Below, one piece after another: positions 1 to 5,980 of a stretch of DNA of 12,818 nt. Numbering within the stretch: position 1 is the stretch's first letter; each line of letters opens with the position of its first letter. Both the position numbers and the translations under genes were made by a program. The notes under the pieces were generated by a model that saw only the letters and a program-made list of their open reading frames with translations, had not been told where the DNA came from and did not search any database. This DNA comes from Halovivax sp. (GTDB taxonomy: Archaea; Halobacteriota; Halobacteria; Halobacteriales; Natrialbaceae), in contig SKPV01000275.1 in the NCBI GenBank assembly GCA_007119345.1, positions 1 through 12,818 on the forward strand. Reading direction: 5' to 3'.

Positions 1-111
1 CGGGCCGCCGATGTCTTCCATGTGGAAGAACACGTCGTCGTCCGCGTCCTCAGTCTCGATGAATCCGTAGCCGCCGGTGTCGTTGAAGAAATCAACGGTT
101 CCTTTCGCCAT
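1..111 (-). CDS. cspA: Cold-shock domain protein (5' part; runs off the left edge)
   Basis: The 37 visible codons begin MAKGTVDFFNDTGGYGFIET. This is the start of a single cold-shock (CSD) domain, which binds single-stranded RNA or DNA as an RNA chaperone in the cytoplasm. The RNP1-like GYGFI is at residues 14-18 and the RNP2-like VFFHM at about 27-31, both with the expected aromatic residues. Haloarchaeal members are about 64 residues, so slightly less than half is missing at the C-terminus. The ATG at 111-109 is chosen because the family begins MA(K/N)G at this point and an AT-rich box lies about 30 bp upstream (139-143). The short acidic stretch (EDADDD) is typical of a halophilic version. 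Family assignment is secure; cspA is the generic symbol and the paralogue cannot be told from this fragment. Confidence 0.93.
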   Translation of the reverse strand, partial: MAKGTVDFFNDTGGYGFIETEDADDDVFFHMEDIGGP

Positions 112-138
112 TGCTTCTGAACGGAAGGCGGGATCACT

Positions 139-143
139 GATAA
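139..143 (-). promoter_or_regulatory. Putative TATA box for the cold-shock gene
   Basis: On the minus strand this reads TTATC, an AT-rich island in GC-rich sequence, 28-32 bp before the ATG at 111. That is the usual TATA-box distance for a leaderless or very short-leader archaeal transcript. Inferred from position and composition only. Confidence 0.4.
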
Positions 144-285
144 CCCTTGCGACTTCCCTCGCAGGCACCGGTTCCGCGGACGGACGGCCTGCGGCGGGCG
201 GATTCGGTCGGAAGGGGGCCCATACGGTCGGTCGATCCGGCCGCCGCGGGGTCGCCGTTCGCGACCGGCGGTCGGGGAGTGGCGC

Positions 286-495
286 TCACGCCGGAACCAT
301 CCGGTAAATCGTCATGGAGACGAAATACACCAGGATGAACAGCAGGAAGCCGACGGAAAAACCGACCAGTTCTCGACTCCCGACGCCGTCGGGACTCGTC
401 GCGGCCAGGAGCGCGAGGCCGCCGACGAAGATTCCGAGCGTGAACAGCCCGACGGCGTAGTAGAACGCGCGATCGGACTCGAGCAGTCGGCGCAT
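286..495 (-). CDS. Small two-helix membrane protein, function unknown
   Basis: A 69-residue protein with two clear hydrophobic segments, at about residues 12-32 (YYAVGLFTLGIFVGGLALLA) and 43-63 (LVGFSVGFLLFILVYFVSM). A short loop containing SPDGVGSRE joins them. The N-terminus is basic (MRRLLESDR) and a basic residue follows the second helix (YRMVPA). It is therefore probably an integral cytoplasmic-membrane protein. GC3 is high across the frame and the overlapping frames give Arg-rich nonsense, which supports this frame as coding. An AT-rich box (524-529) lies about 30 bp before the ATG, consistent with a leaderless mRNA. I recognise no catalytic motif or named domain. Its neighbours (cold-shock gene downstream, carbonic anhydrase upstream) do not point to a role. 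Confidence 0.8.
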   Translation of the reverse strand: MRRLLESDRAFYYAVGLFTLGIFVGGLALLAATSPDGVGSRELVGFSVGFLLFILVYFVSMTIYRMVPA

Positions 496-523
496 CGGTC
501 ACCGGCGGTACGCGGCAAGCCGA

Positions 524-529
524 CAAAAC
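524..529 (-). promoter_or_regulatory. Putative TATA box for the 69-residue membrane protein
   Basis: The minus strand reads GTTTTG, 29-34 bp before the ATG at 495. It is the only AT-rich hexamer in the surrounding 40 bp. Inferred. Confidence 0.35.
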
Positions 530-570
530 GGTTGGCGTCGCCGAGCCCGGGCGAGCCGACGGCGAGCGAG

Positions 571-630
571 CCGGCGACGATCACCCCCACCAGAAGCGGG
601 TTGGCGACGATCACCCCCACCAGAAGCGGG
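571..630. repeat. 30-bp tandem duplication (two copies)
   Basis: Positions 571-600 and 601-630 are adjacent copies that differ only in their first two bases (28/30 identical). The copy lies in the 216-bp gap between the carbonic anhydrase stop and the membrane-protein start. The unit length is a multiple of three. On the minus strand, in the frame opened by the GTG at 701, each copy reads as a hydrophobic decapeptide (PLLVGVIVAN, then PLLVGVIVAG). Whether that frame is ever translated is uncertain, because it runs on into the membrane-protein gene in another frame. Confidence 0.95.
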
Positions 631-711
631 CCGACGAAATCGGCGGGGCGGCCGGCCGGCACCGTCGCTCCGGTGACCCACCCGCCGGCCCGGCGACGCA
701 CTCGCCGGCCG

Positions 712-1428
712 TCAGTACAGCAGGCTGTTCACGGCCGCGTGGTGGCGTTCCGGAACTCGGTCGGCGATCGCGGACGGCTCGGTCGCGCCGTCGGCGTTCA
801 CGAGGTACGCCCGCCCCCGGTCGTCGCCGTAGGCGCCCTCGAAGTCGTAGACGAAGCCGTAGACGGCGACGTCGTCGGGGATCTCCGGGGCCTCGAGCAG
901 GAACTCGACCTGGGCGTCGACGTTGTACTCGACGAGCTGGTCGATAAGGAGATCCTCGTCGACGCCCCGCGGCGCGCCGTCCGCGTCCGCGTCGACCGCG
1001 TCGTCGGCCAGGGCCTCCCGGATCACCGGCGCGAGGAGCTCGATCCACTTCGCCACCCCGAGCGGGCGGGGCGCGTCGGCGCCGCGGGCGACCTCGTAGG
1101 CGGCGGTCACGGCGCCACAGCCGGTGTGACCGACGACGGCCACCGCGTCGGTTCCGCAGTGGTGGATCGGATAGCAGACGCTTCCGTCGACGATCTTCTC
1201 GCCCGCGTCGGCGTCCCACACCTGGTTGCCGATGTTGCTCGGCGTGAAGACCTCGCCCGGTCGGTCGACGTTCCACATCCCCTCCTGGGAGACCCGCGAG
1301 TCCGAACAGCAGATCGATACGACGGACGGCTGCTGGCCCTCGATGACGCCGTCGAAGTAGTCCCCCGGAAGCGACTCGACGTGTTCGTCGTTGCCCGAGA
1401 GCAGGTCGGTGAGGATCTCGTCGGTCAT
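712..1428 (-). CDS. Beta-class carbonic anhydrase
   Basis: A 238-residue zinc enzyme that interconverts CO2 and bicarbonate in the cytoplasm. The beta-class zinc site is visible: C41 in CCSDSR (40-45), then H101 and C104 in GHTGCGAV (100-107). D43-R45 forms the conserved Asp-Arg dyad. The GN motif is present as SNIGNQV (64-70). A long acidic insertion (about 149-170, rich in Asp and Ala) and a C-terminal segment ending VNSLLY follow. An upstream in-frame ATG exists at 1455, but the ATG at 1428 is chosen for two reasons. A GGAGGA lies 6 nt before it, and the AT-rich box 1451-1460 overlaps the upstream ATG. The gene stands alone on this strand and is divergent from serS. Fold and reaction are secure; the physiological role (bicarbonate supply for carboxylases, pH) is inferred. 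Confidence 0.95.
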   Translation of the reverse strand: MTDEILTDLLSGNDEHVESLPGDYFDGVIEGQQPSVVSICCSDSRVSQEGMWNVDRPGEVFTPSNIGNQVWDADAGEKIVDGSVCYPIHHCGTDAVAVVGHTGCGAVTAAYEVARGADAPRPLGVAKWIELLAPVIREALADDAVDADADGAPRGVDEDLLIDQLVEYNVDAQVEFLLEAPEIPDDVAVYGFVYDFEGAYGDDRGRAYLVNADGATEPSAIADRVPERHHAAVNSLLY

Positions 1429-1434
1429 GTTCGT

Positions 1435-1440
1435 TCCTCC
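1435..1440 (-). promoter_or_regulatory. Shine-Dalgarno-like GGAGGA before carbonic anhydrase
   Basis: The minus strand reads GGAGGA, then six bases, then the ATG at 1428. It argues for this start over the in-frame ATG at 1455. If the AT-rich box at 1451-1460 is the TATA element, transcription would begin about at the ATG and this motif would lie upstream of the mRNA. The two signals therefore conflict. Confidence 0.5.
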
Positions 1441-1450
1441 GTGGACCCGG

Positions 1451-1460
1451 GACAAAAACC
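1451..1460 (-). promoter_or_regulatory. Putative TATA box for carbonic anhydrase
   Basis: The minus strand reads GGTTTTTGTC, with the T-run 26-30 bp before the ATG at 1428. The spacing matches the other leaderless-type promoters in this window. Inferred. Confidence 0.45.
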
Positions 1461-1910
1461 GACGGATCGCCGGCGGGTTTCACCATCACCGACGACTCGG
1501 CGATCGATCGCTCCGGTGCGAACGCGAGGCCGCGGCGCCGGGATTCGACGAGACCCGCCGTCGGGAGATCGAACGGCCGCTACGATCACGAACACGAGAT
1601 GTCGGTATCGGGTGTGAAAACTCGGGAGTCGCGAAGGGTCGGTGCCGAGCGAATCGGGAGTTCAGGCGGTCAGACGTCCTCCAGCGGCGTCGGGCTGCCC
1701 CCGGATCGGGACGTGCTGATCGACGCGCGTCCGGCGTGGTCGGCGTGGATCCGACTTCGCGGTCGCCGTCCCCGCGCTGCCGGTCGGCGTGACAGGCGGA
1801 GCGAAAAGCCGGCGACGAGTGACCCGTCGACGGCGATCGCCGTCGCCGACGAGACCGGTCTCGGACGGACGAGCGGGGGCCGGCGGATCGAACGCACCCC
1901 TCATTCGACA
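1461..1910. other. Gene-free gap between carbonic anhydrase and serS
   Basis: About 450 bp with no gene I can support. Open frames exist on both strands, including an N-terminal extension of serS back to 1599 and a 75-codon minus-strand frame at 1670-1897. Their products are Arg- and Ser-rich rather than acidic and match no family I recognise. I found no tRNA-like cloverleaf, CRISPR repeats or insertion-sequence ends here. The first 50 and last 40 bp of the whole gap carry the two divergent promoters. Confidence 0.5.
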
Positions 1911-1913
1911 CGG

Positions 1914-1918
1914 TTTAG
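1914..1918 (+). promoter_or_regulatory. Putative TATA box for serS
   Basis: TTTAG, 29-33 bp upstream of the ATG at 1947, in otherwise GC-rich sequence. The same TTTAG pentamer occurs at the same distance before the rhodanese-MBL gene (4136-4140). It supports a leaderless start at 1947 rather than at an upstream in-frame ATG. Confidence 0.5.
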
Positions 1919-1946
1919 GGCGGGCGCGGAGAACCCGACCGCACGA

Positions 1947-3329
1947 ATGCTCGACCGGACCTACGTGCGCGAGAACCCCGACGAGGTGCGGGCCGCCCTC
2001 GAGAACAAGGGGGTCGACCTCGACCTCGATCGGCTGCTCTCGATCGACGAGCAGTGGCGCGAGCTCAAAGCCCGCGGCGACGACCTCCGCCACGAGCGCA
2101 ACCAGGTGAGCCAGACGATCGGCGAGCTCAAGCGCGAGGGTAGGGACGAGGAGGCCGAGGACGCCATCGAGCGGTCGAACGAGCTCAAGACGGAACTCGA
2201 AACGGTCGAGGGGCGAGCCGACGTGCTCGAGACGGAGCTCGAAGAGGGGCTGGCCCGACTCCCGATGATCCCCCAGGAGGACGTCCCGATCGGCGCCGAC
2301 GAGTCCGACAACGTCGAGCGCCGCCGCGAGGGGTTCGACGACCTCCGGGAGCTGCCCGGCGAGATCGTGCCGCACTACGACCTCGGGGAGGACCTCGAGA
2401 TCATCGACTTCGAGCGGGGCGCGAAGGTGGCCGGCGGCGGCTTCCAGTTCCTCAAGGGCGACGGCGCCCGCCTGGAGCACGCGCTGATCCAGTTCTTCCT
2501 CGACGTCCACCGCGAGGAGCACGGCTACGTCGACGTCTTCCCGCCGATCCCCGTCAACAGCGCCTCGATGCGGGGCACCGGCCAGTTCCCGAAGTTCACC
2601 GAGGACGCCTACCGGCTGGGCGGCGACAACGACGACCCGTACGACGACGACGACCTCTGGCTCCTGCCGACGGCGGAGGTGCCGGTGACGAACATGCACC
2701 GGGACGAGATCTTCGTCGACGAGGACCTTCCCCTGAAGTACGTGGCCTACTCGCCGAACTTCCGGCGGGAGGCCGGCGAACACGGCACCGAGACCCGCGG
2801 CTACGTCCGCGTCCACCAGTTCAACAAAGTCGAGCTCGTCAACTTCGTTCGGCCGGACGAGAGCGCCGACCGCTTCGAGGGGCTGGTCGCCGAGGCCGAG
2901 GAGGTCCTGCGCCGGCTGGAACTCCCCTACCGCATCCTCGAGATGTGCACCGGCGACCTCGGGTTCACCCAGGCGAAGAAGTACGACATCGAGGTCTGGG
3001 CGCCCGCCGACGACATGGACGACGGTCCCGAGGAGGGCGGCCGCTGGCTCGAGGTCTCGAGCGTCTCGAACTTCGAGGACTTCCAGGCCCGGCGGGCGGG
3101 GATCCAGTACCGCCCGGAGCGCCACGAATCGGCCGAGTACCTCCACACCCTCAACGGCTCGGGCGTGGCCCTACCCCGCGTGGTGGTTGCGATCATGGAG
3201 TACTACCAGAACGAGGACGGAACGATCACCGTCCCCGAAGCGCTGCGGCCGTACATGGGCGGCCAGGAGGTCATCGAGGGCCACGATCCGGTCGGGGAGA
3301 GTGCGCTGGGGGAGAGCGAGGGCGAGTGA
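1947..3329 (+). CDS. serS: Seryl-tRNA synthetase, class II
   Basis: A 460-residue cytoplasmic enzyme that charges tRNA-Ser, and tRNA-Sec where present, with serine using ATP. The N-terminal domain (about 1-110) has the long two-stranded coiled coil that grips tRNA, with Leu/Glu/Arg heptads at about 35-102. The catalytic class II core follows. TAEVPVT (242-248) contributes to the serine pocket. Motif 2 is FRREAGEHGTETRG (272-285), and motif 3 is GSGVALPRVVVAIMEYY (404-420) with its Arg at 411. An acidic insert NDDPYDDDD (228-236) is a halophilic feature. It has the conventional bacterial/archaeal layout, not the aberrant methanogen type. The frame stays open upstream to 1599, but the ATG at 1947 gives the standard N-terminus MLDRTYVREN and has a TATA-like box 30 bp upstream. 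It appears to be monocistronic. Confidence 0.98.
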   Translation: MLDRTYVRENPDEVRAALENKGVDLDLDRLLSIDEQWRELKARGDDLRHERNQVSQTIGELKREGRDEEAEDAIERSNELKTELETVEGRADVLETELEEGLARLPMIPQEDVPIGADESDNVERRREGFDDLRELPGEIVPHYDLGEDLEIIDFERGAKVAGGGFQFLKGDGARLEHALIQFFLDVHREEHGYVDVFPPIPVNSASMRGTGQFPKFTEDAYRLGGDNDDPYDDDDLWLLPTAEVPVTNMHRDEIFVDEDLPLKYVAYSPNFRREAGEHGTETRGYVRVHQFNKVELVNFVRPDESADRFEGLVAEAEEVLRRLELPYRILEMCTGDLGFTQAKKYDIEVWAPADDMDDGPEEGGRWLEVSSVSNFEDFQARRAGIQYRPERHESAEYLHTLNGSGVALPRVVVAIMEYYQNEDGTITVPEALRPYMGGQEVIEGHDPVGESALGESEGE

Positions 3330-3336
3330 AACGAGC

Positions 3337-3438
3337 CCTCGAGGCGGAGCGGGGAGGCGTAGCCGACCCGCGGAGCGAGAGCGAGGATTGAGCGGAGCGA
3401 ACTCCTCGAGGCGGAGCGGGGAGGCGTAGCCGACCCGC
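3337..3438. repeat. 35-bp perfect direct repeat downstream of serS
   Basis: Positions 3337-3371 and 3404-3438 are identical over 35 bp, beginning CCTCGAGGCGGAGCGGGGAG. The 32 bp between them are GAGCG-rich. The pair starts 7 bp after the serS stop and is not part of any credible gene. It belongs to the GAGCG/AGCGA-rich sequence type also seen after the lipase and thermosome genes in this window. Confidence 0.95.
3382..3408. repeat. Hairpin between the 35-bp repeats
   Basis: CGAGGA (3382-3387) pairs perfectly with TCCTCG (3403-3408) across a 15-nt loop containing GAGCGGAGCGA. The arrangement (short stem with purine-rich GAGCG loop, downstream of a stop codon) resembles the 36-nt hairpins at 10278-10313 and 11259-11294, but the sequence identity is weaker. 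It could act as 3'-end structure for the serS mRNA; this is inferred. Confidence 0.5.
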
Positions 3439-3492
3439 AGGCACGGGAGCCGTGAGCAGGCGACGGCGACGAGACGACCCCACCGGCGGAAC

Positions 3493-3497
3493 TTTTT
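3493..3497 (+). promoter_or_regulatory. Putative TATA-like T-run for the DisA_N protein
   Basis: TTTTT, 26-30 bp before the ATG at 3523. The same T5 at the same distance precedes the lipase gene (9206-9210). Inferred. Confidence 0.4.
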
Positions 3498-3522
3498 CAC
3501 GCCAGCGGCCGAACCCCGACCG

Positions 3523-4068
3523 ATGAGCGACGACGAGCCGCTGGCCATCGCGTACGAGCGACACGATCGCGTCGCGCTCTTGCTGGACACGATCCGGTAC
3601 GTCCTCGAGGAGCGCTCGCTCTCGGCCGAGGGCTGGGACGATCCGCAGTGCCGCGGGCCGGGGATGTACCTCGTGGTCGTCTCGGGACGATCGGTCGCCG
3701 AGCACGCGGACCCGCTGGGGGACAACCGGTGGCCCGTCGAGGAGAGCCGCGACGTGCTCGCGGACCCGGGCGCGTTCGCGGCCGCCGCCGAGCGGGTGGC
3801 CTACGAGTGCGACGGAACGGGGGTCGTCAGCGTCGACGGCGTCGTCCAGGAGCGGATGGTCCGGTTCCGGGATCCGCCGTCGCCCGGGGGCGAGTACGCC
3901 GACTGGATGGGGACCCGCCACATGAGCGCCCTCGACACTTCCCGCCGGGACACGGTGATCGCCGCGCTCACGCTGAGCCAGGAGAGCGGGCGCGTGACGG
4001 TGTTCCGGGACGGGACGTACGACTCGGTCGAACGGGAGGCGATCGCCGCGCGCTGGCGCGCCGACTGA
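3523..4068 (+). CDS. Stand-alone DisA_N (DUF147) domain protein, possible diadenylate cyclase
   Basis: A 181-residue protein whose C-terminal half aligns by eye with the nucleotide-binding/diadenylate cyclase domain of DisA. The DGA-motif region appears as CDGTGVVSVDG (96-106), the RHR-motif region as MGTRHMSALDTS (129-140), and the strand and turn after it as LSQESGRVTVFRDG (151-164). In characterised cyclases these motifs bind ATP and make c-di-AMP. Here the first reads DGT and the second RHM, so activity should not be assumed. The N-terminal half (about 1-90) includes a helical start (RHDRVALLLDTIRYVLEER) and a conserved-looking RGPGMYLVVVSG (44-55). There are no membrane helices, unlike CdaA, and no DNA-binding helix-hairpin-helix, unlike DisA. 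It has its own promoter box and no operon partners. Family membership is fairly sure, enzymatic function uncertain. Confidence 0.8.
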   Translation: MSDDEPLAIAYERHDRVALLLDTIRYVLEERSLSAEGWDDPQCRGPGMYLVVVSGRSVAEHADPLGDNRWPVEESRDVLADPGAFAAAAERVAYECDGTGVVSVDGVVQERMVRFRDPPSPGGEYADWMGTRHMSALDTSRRDTVIAALTLSQESGRVTVFRDGTYDSVEREAIAARWRAD

Positions 4069-4135
4069 GCCGAGCCGGAGACGACGCCGCGACCGAGAAC
4101 CAGACTCGAAGCTCCCGCCCCTCGGACGGGCGACG

Positions 4136-4140
4136 TTTAG
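4136..4140 (+). promoter_or_regulatory. Putative TATA box for the rhodanese-MBL gene
   Basis: TTTAG, 25-29 bp upstream of the ATG at 4165. It is identical to the serS box and at nearly the same spacing. It supports leaderless initiation at 4165. Confidence 0.5.
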
Positions 4141-4164
4141 GAGCCGGGGACCGTATCTACCCGC

Positions 4165-5361
4165 ATGGTCACCACGATCTCCGCCGAACAGCTGAAACGG
4201 TATCTGGACGACGACGAGCCGTTCGCGCTGGTCGACACCAGGACCGAGGAGAGCTTCGATGCCTGGCACGTCCGCGGGGCGCTCAACTTCCCGTTCGGGC
4301 CCCAGGAGGAACTCGACGGACGGCTGGAGGAGCTCCGGGAACTCGTCGGCGACGTCGGTTCGGTCGTCACCATCTGCGCGAAAGGGATCTCCTCCGGGAA
4401 TCTGGCCTCACAGCTCGTCGACGCGACCGACGAGTGGGAGGTGCAGGCGGTCGACGGCGGGATGAAGGCCTGGAGCGGCGTCTACGACAGCGTCGAGGTC
4501 GACGTGGGCGAGGCCGTCCGAGAGGGAGGCCTCGAGACGACGAGCGGTGAAACCGCGAGGGGCGAGGGCGTCCGCGTGATCCAGCTCCAGCGCCGGGCGA
4601 AGGGCTGTCTCTCCTACGTCGTCGGCTGTGGTGAGACGGGCGACGCGGTCGTCGTCGATCCGACCGAGGACGTCGACGAGGTGAAGGCGGCAGCCGAGGA
4701 GGCCGGGCTGACGATCGCGGCCGTGCTCGACACGCACGTCCACGCCGACCACGTCTCCGGCGGCCGCCGGCTCGCCGAGGAGCTCGACGTCCCCTACTAC
4801 CTCGGCGACCGCGCCGCGGAGCGCGGCCTCGACTACGAGTTCGAGGGGCTGGCCCGCAACGAGGTGCTGGAGGTGGGCGAACTCGAGTGCAAGGCCCTCG
4901 CGACGCCCGGCCACACCAGCGAGATGATCAGCCTCCTCGTCGACGACCTGGCGGTGCTGACGGCGGACACGCTGCACGTGAACTCGGTCGGACGGACGGA
5001 GCTCGAATTCAGCGAGGACGAGGGCGAGGAGGGAGCCAGGATGCTCTACGAGACGCTCCACCGGACGCTGCTGGCCGAGCCCGAGGGCGTGACCGTCCTG
5101 CCGGGGCACGTGACGGTCACCGCGGACGGCGAGTTCGCGGTCGGGGCGCCGGGCGAGGCGATCGCGACGACGGTTCGGAACGCCCGGACCGGCATCGACC
5201 TCCTCCAGGTCGACGAGGAGGCGTTCGTCGACCGACTGGCCGATCCCGGCGAGAAGCCGGCGAACTACGAGGAGATCATCGAGATCAACCGCGGGGTCCG
5301 CGAGCTTGATCCGGAGGAGCGGACGGAGCTCGAACTCGGGCCGAACAACTGTTCCGCGTAG
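4165..5361 (+). CDS. Rhodanese-metallo-beta-lactamase fusion, persulfide dioxygenase-like
   Basis: A 398-residue cytoplasmic two-domain protein. Residues 1-115 form a rhodanese domain with DTRTEESFDAWHVRGALNFP (24-43) and active loop CAKGISSG (71-78), where C71 would carry the persulfide. Residues about 137-320 are an MBL-fold hydrolase domain. It has THVHADH (190-196), PGHTSEM (248-254), ADTLHVNS (267-274), GRTELEF (276-282; ETHE1-type enzymes have GRTDFQ here) and a late LPGHVTVT (312-319). Candidate metal ligands are H191, H193, D195, H196, H250, D268 and H315. The tail has the GEKPANYEEIIEIN signature (362-375) common in this family, then LGPNNCSA. Known relatives oxidise glutathione or other persulfides to sulfite while the rhodanese part moves sulfane sulfur. 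Haloarchaea generally lack glutathione, so the thiol partner is unknown. It appears to be a single-gene unit, convergent with the next gene. Confidence 0.9.
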   Translation: MVTTISAEQLKRYLDDDEPFALVDTRTEESFDAWHVRGALNFPFGPQEELDGRLEELRELVGDVGSVVTICAKGISSGNLASQLVDATDEWEVQAVDGGMKAWSGVYDSVEVDVGEAVREGGLETTSGETARGEGVRVIQLQRRAKGCLSYVVGCGETGDAVVVDPTEDVDEVKAAAEEAGLTIAAVLDTHVHADHVSGGRRLAEELDVPYYLGDRAAERGLDYEFEGLARNEVLEVGELECKALATPGHTSEMISLLVDDLAVLTADTLHVNSVGRTELEFSEDEGEEGARMLYETLHRTLLAEPEGVTVLPGHVTVTADGEFAVGAPGEAIATTVRNARTGIDLLQVDEEAFVDRLADPGEKPANYEEIIEINRGVRELDPEERTELELGPNNCSA

Positions 5362-5389
5362 TCACGGACCGATCGGAGTGCTCCGGAGA

Positions 5390-5722
5390 CTACCGCGTGT
5401 AGGTCTCCAGTCGGGCGATCCGGCCGTCCGCGATCCGGAAGTGGTCGGCGAACTCGACGAGGAGATCGCCGTCGCCGTCGAGCAGCCGGCCCCGAGCCGC
5501 GACGCGATCGCCGCTCCCGAAGACGTCGTCCAGTTCGTGTGTCGTGCCCGTCACCGGCCGATCTTCCCGCATGAATCGGACGAACGCGTCCGGTCCGTCG
5601 AACGCGCGGTCCGGACGGCGCTGGACGAACGTCGGCGCCAGCAGGGATTCGAGGTCGTCGTAGGCGCCCTCGTCCAGCGCCTCGTAGTATCGGCGGACGA
5701 GGGCTGGGCCGACAGATGGCAT
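5390..5722 (-). CDS. NTF2/SnoaL-like small protein
   Basis: A 110-residue protein with the NTF2-like cone fold pattern. It has an N-terminal helix LVRRYYEALDEGAYDDLESL (8-27), then LAPTFVQRRPDRAFDGPDAF (28-47). It ends with alternating strands (DRVAARGRLLDGDG, VEFADHFRIADGRIARLETY). SnoaL-like proteins include cyclases, isomerases and binding proteins; no catalytic residue identifies a substrate here. The frame is open to an ATG at 5758, but the ATG at 5722 is preferred. It begins MPSVGPALVRRYYEAL, as the family does, and a TATA-like TAAAT lies 25-29 bp upstream, inside the longer reading. Immediately behind that promoter is the 28-bp tandem array. A copy of codons 29-43 recurs at 6407-6451. 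Fold assignment good, function unknown. Confidence 0.85.
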   Translation of the reverse strand: MPSVGPALVRRYYEALDEGAYDDLESLLAPTFVQRRPDRAFDGPDAFVRFMREDRPVTGTTHELDDVFGSGDRVAARGRLLDGDGDLLVEFADHFRIADGRIARLETYTR

Positions 5723-5746
5723 GCACGGCCGTTGGGACGGCGTCCG

Positions 5747-5751
5747 TAAAT
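5747..5751 (-). promoter_or_regulatory. TATA box of the NTF2-like gene, within a degenerate 28-bp repeat unit
   Basis: The minus strand reads CTATTTACGG around this position, with the AT core 25-29 bp before the ATG at 5722. The segment 5736-5763 lies exactly in register with the 28-bp array that follows. TAGCAC at 5751-5756 recurs 28 bp later at 5779-5784. The promoter may therefore be a diverged member of the array. Confidence 0.6.
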
Positions 5752-5763
5752 AGCACACCGTGA

Positions 5764-5871
5764 CCCGGCCTCGTCAGTTAGCACGCGATAACCCGGCCTC
5801 TTCCGTTAGCACGCGATAGCCCGGCCTCGTCCGTTACCACGCGATAGCCCGGCCTCTCCCGTCTCCGCGAT
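5764..5871. repeat. 28-bp tandem repeat array upstream of the NTF2-like gene
   Basis: Three full units, at 5764-5791, 5792-5819 and 5820-5847, are joined head to tail. A decayed fourth starts at 5848. Each unit begins CCCGGCCTC and ends with an AGCACGCGATA-like segment; the units differ from each other at only a few positions. Units are contiguous with no spacers, so this is not a CRISPR array. The 28-bp length is not a multiple of three, so a coding role is unlikely. The array begins 42 bp upstream of the NTF2-like start codon. A looser similarity continues to about 5899. Confidence 0.95.
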
Positions 5872-5980
5872 CCGGCCCCGGTCGTTCCGACGGGCGACGG
5901 TCGCTTCGTACCCGCGAGTCCGACGAGCGAGCACTGAGACGCCGTTCGGCGAACGCTCTCCGCTCGGTTCGAGGCAAGCG

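Noticed and set aside
1670..1897. 75-codon minus-strand frame upstream of serS
   Set aside because: The C-terminal third has high GC3, but the product is Arg-rich, not acidic, and matches no family known to me. It has no promoter box at the expected distance.
1599..1946. N-terminal extension of seryl-tRNA synthetase
   Set aside because: The frame is open, but the added residues are Arg/Ser-rich and unlike the family. The standard N-terminus and the promoter box both point to 1947.
1662..3146. 494-codon minus-strand frame opposite serS
   Set aside because: Antisense shadow of serS; long stop-free antisense frames are expected at this GC content.
4487..4605. Frameshift or internal start splitting the rhodanese-MBL gene
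   Set aside because: The linker between the domains is continuous in one frame with normal codon bias, so a true fusion is the simpler reading.
5764..5871. CRISPR array
   Set aside because: The 28-bp unit length is suggestive, but the units abut with no spacers and no cas genes are in the window.
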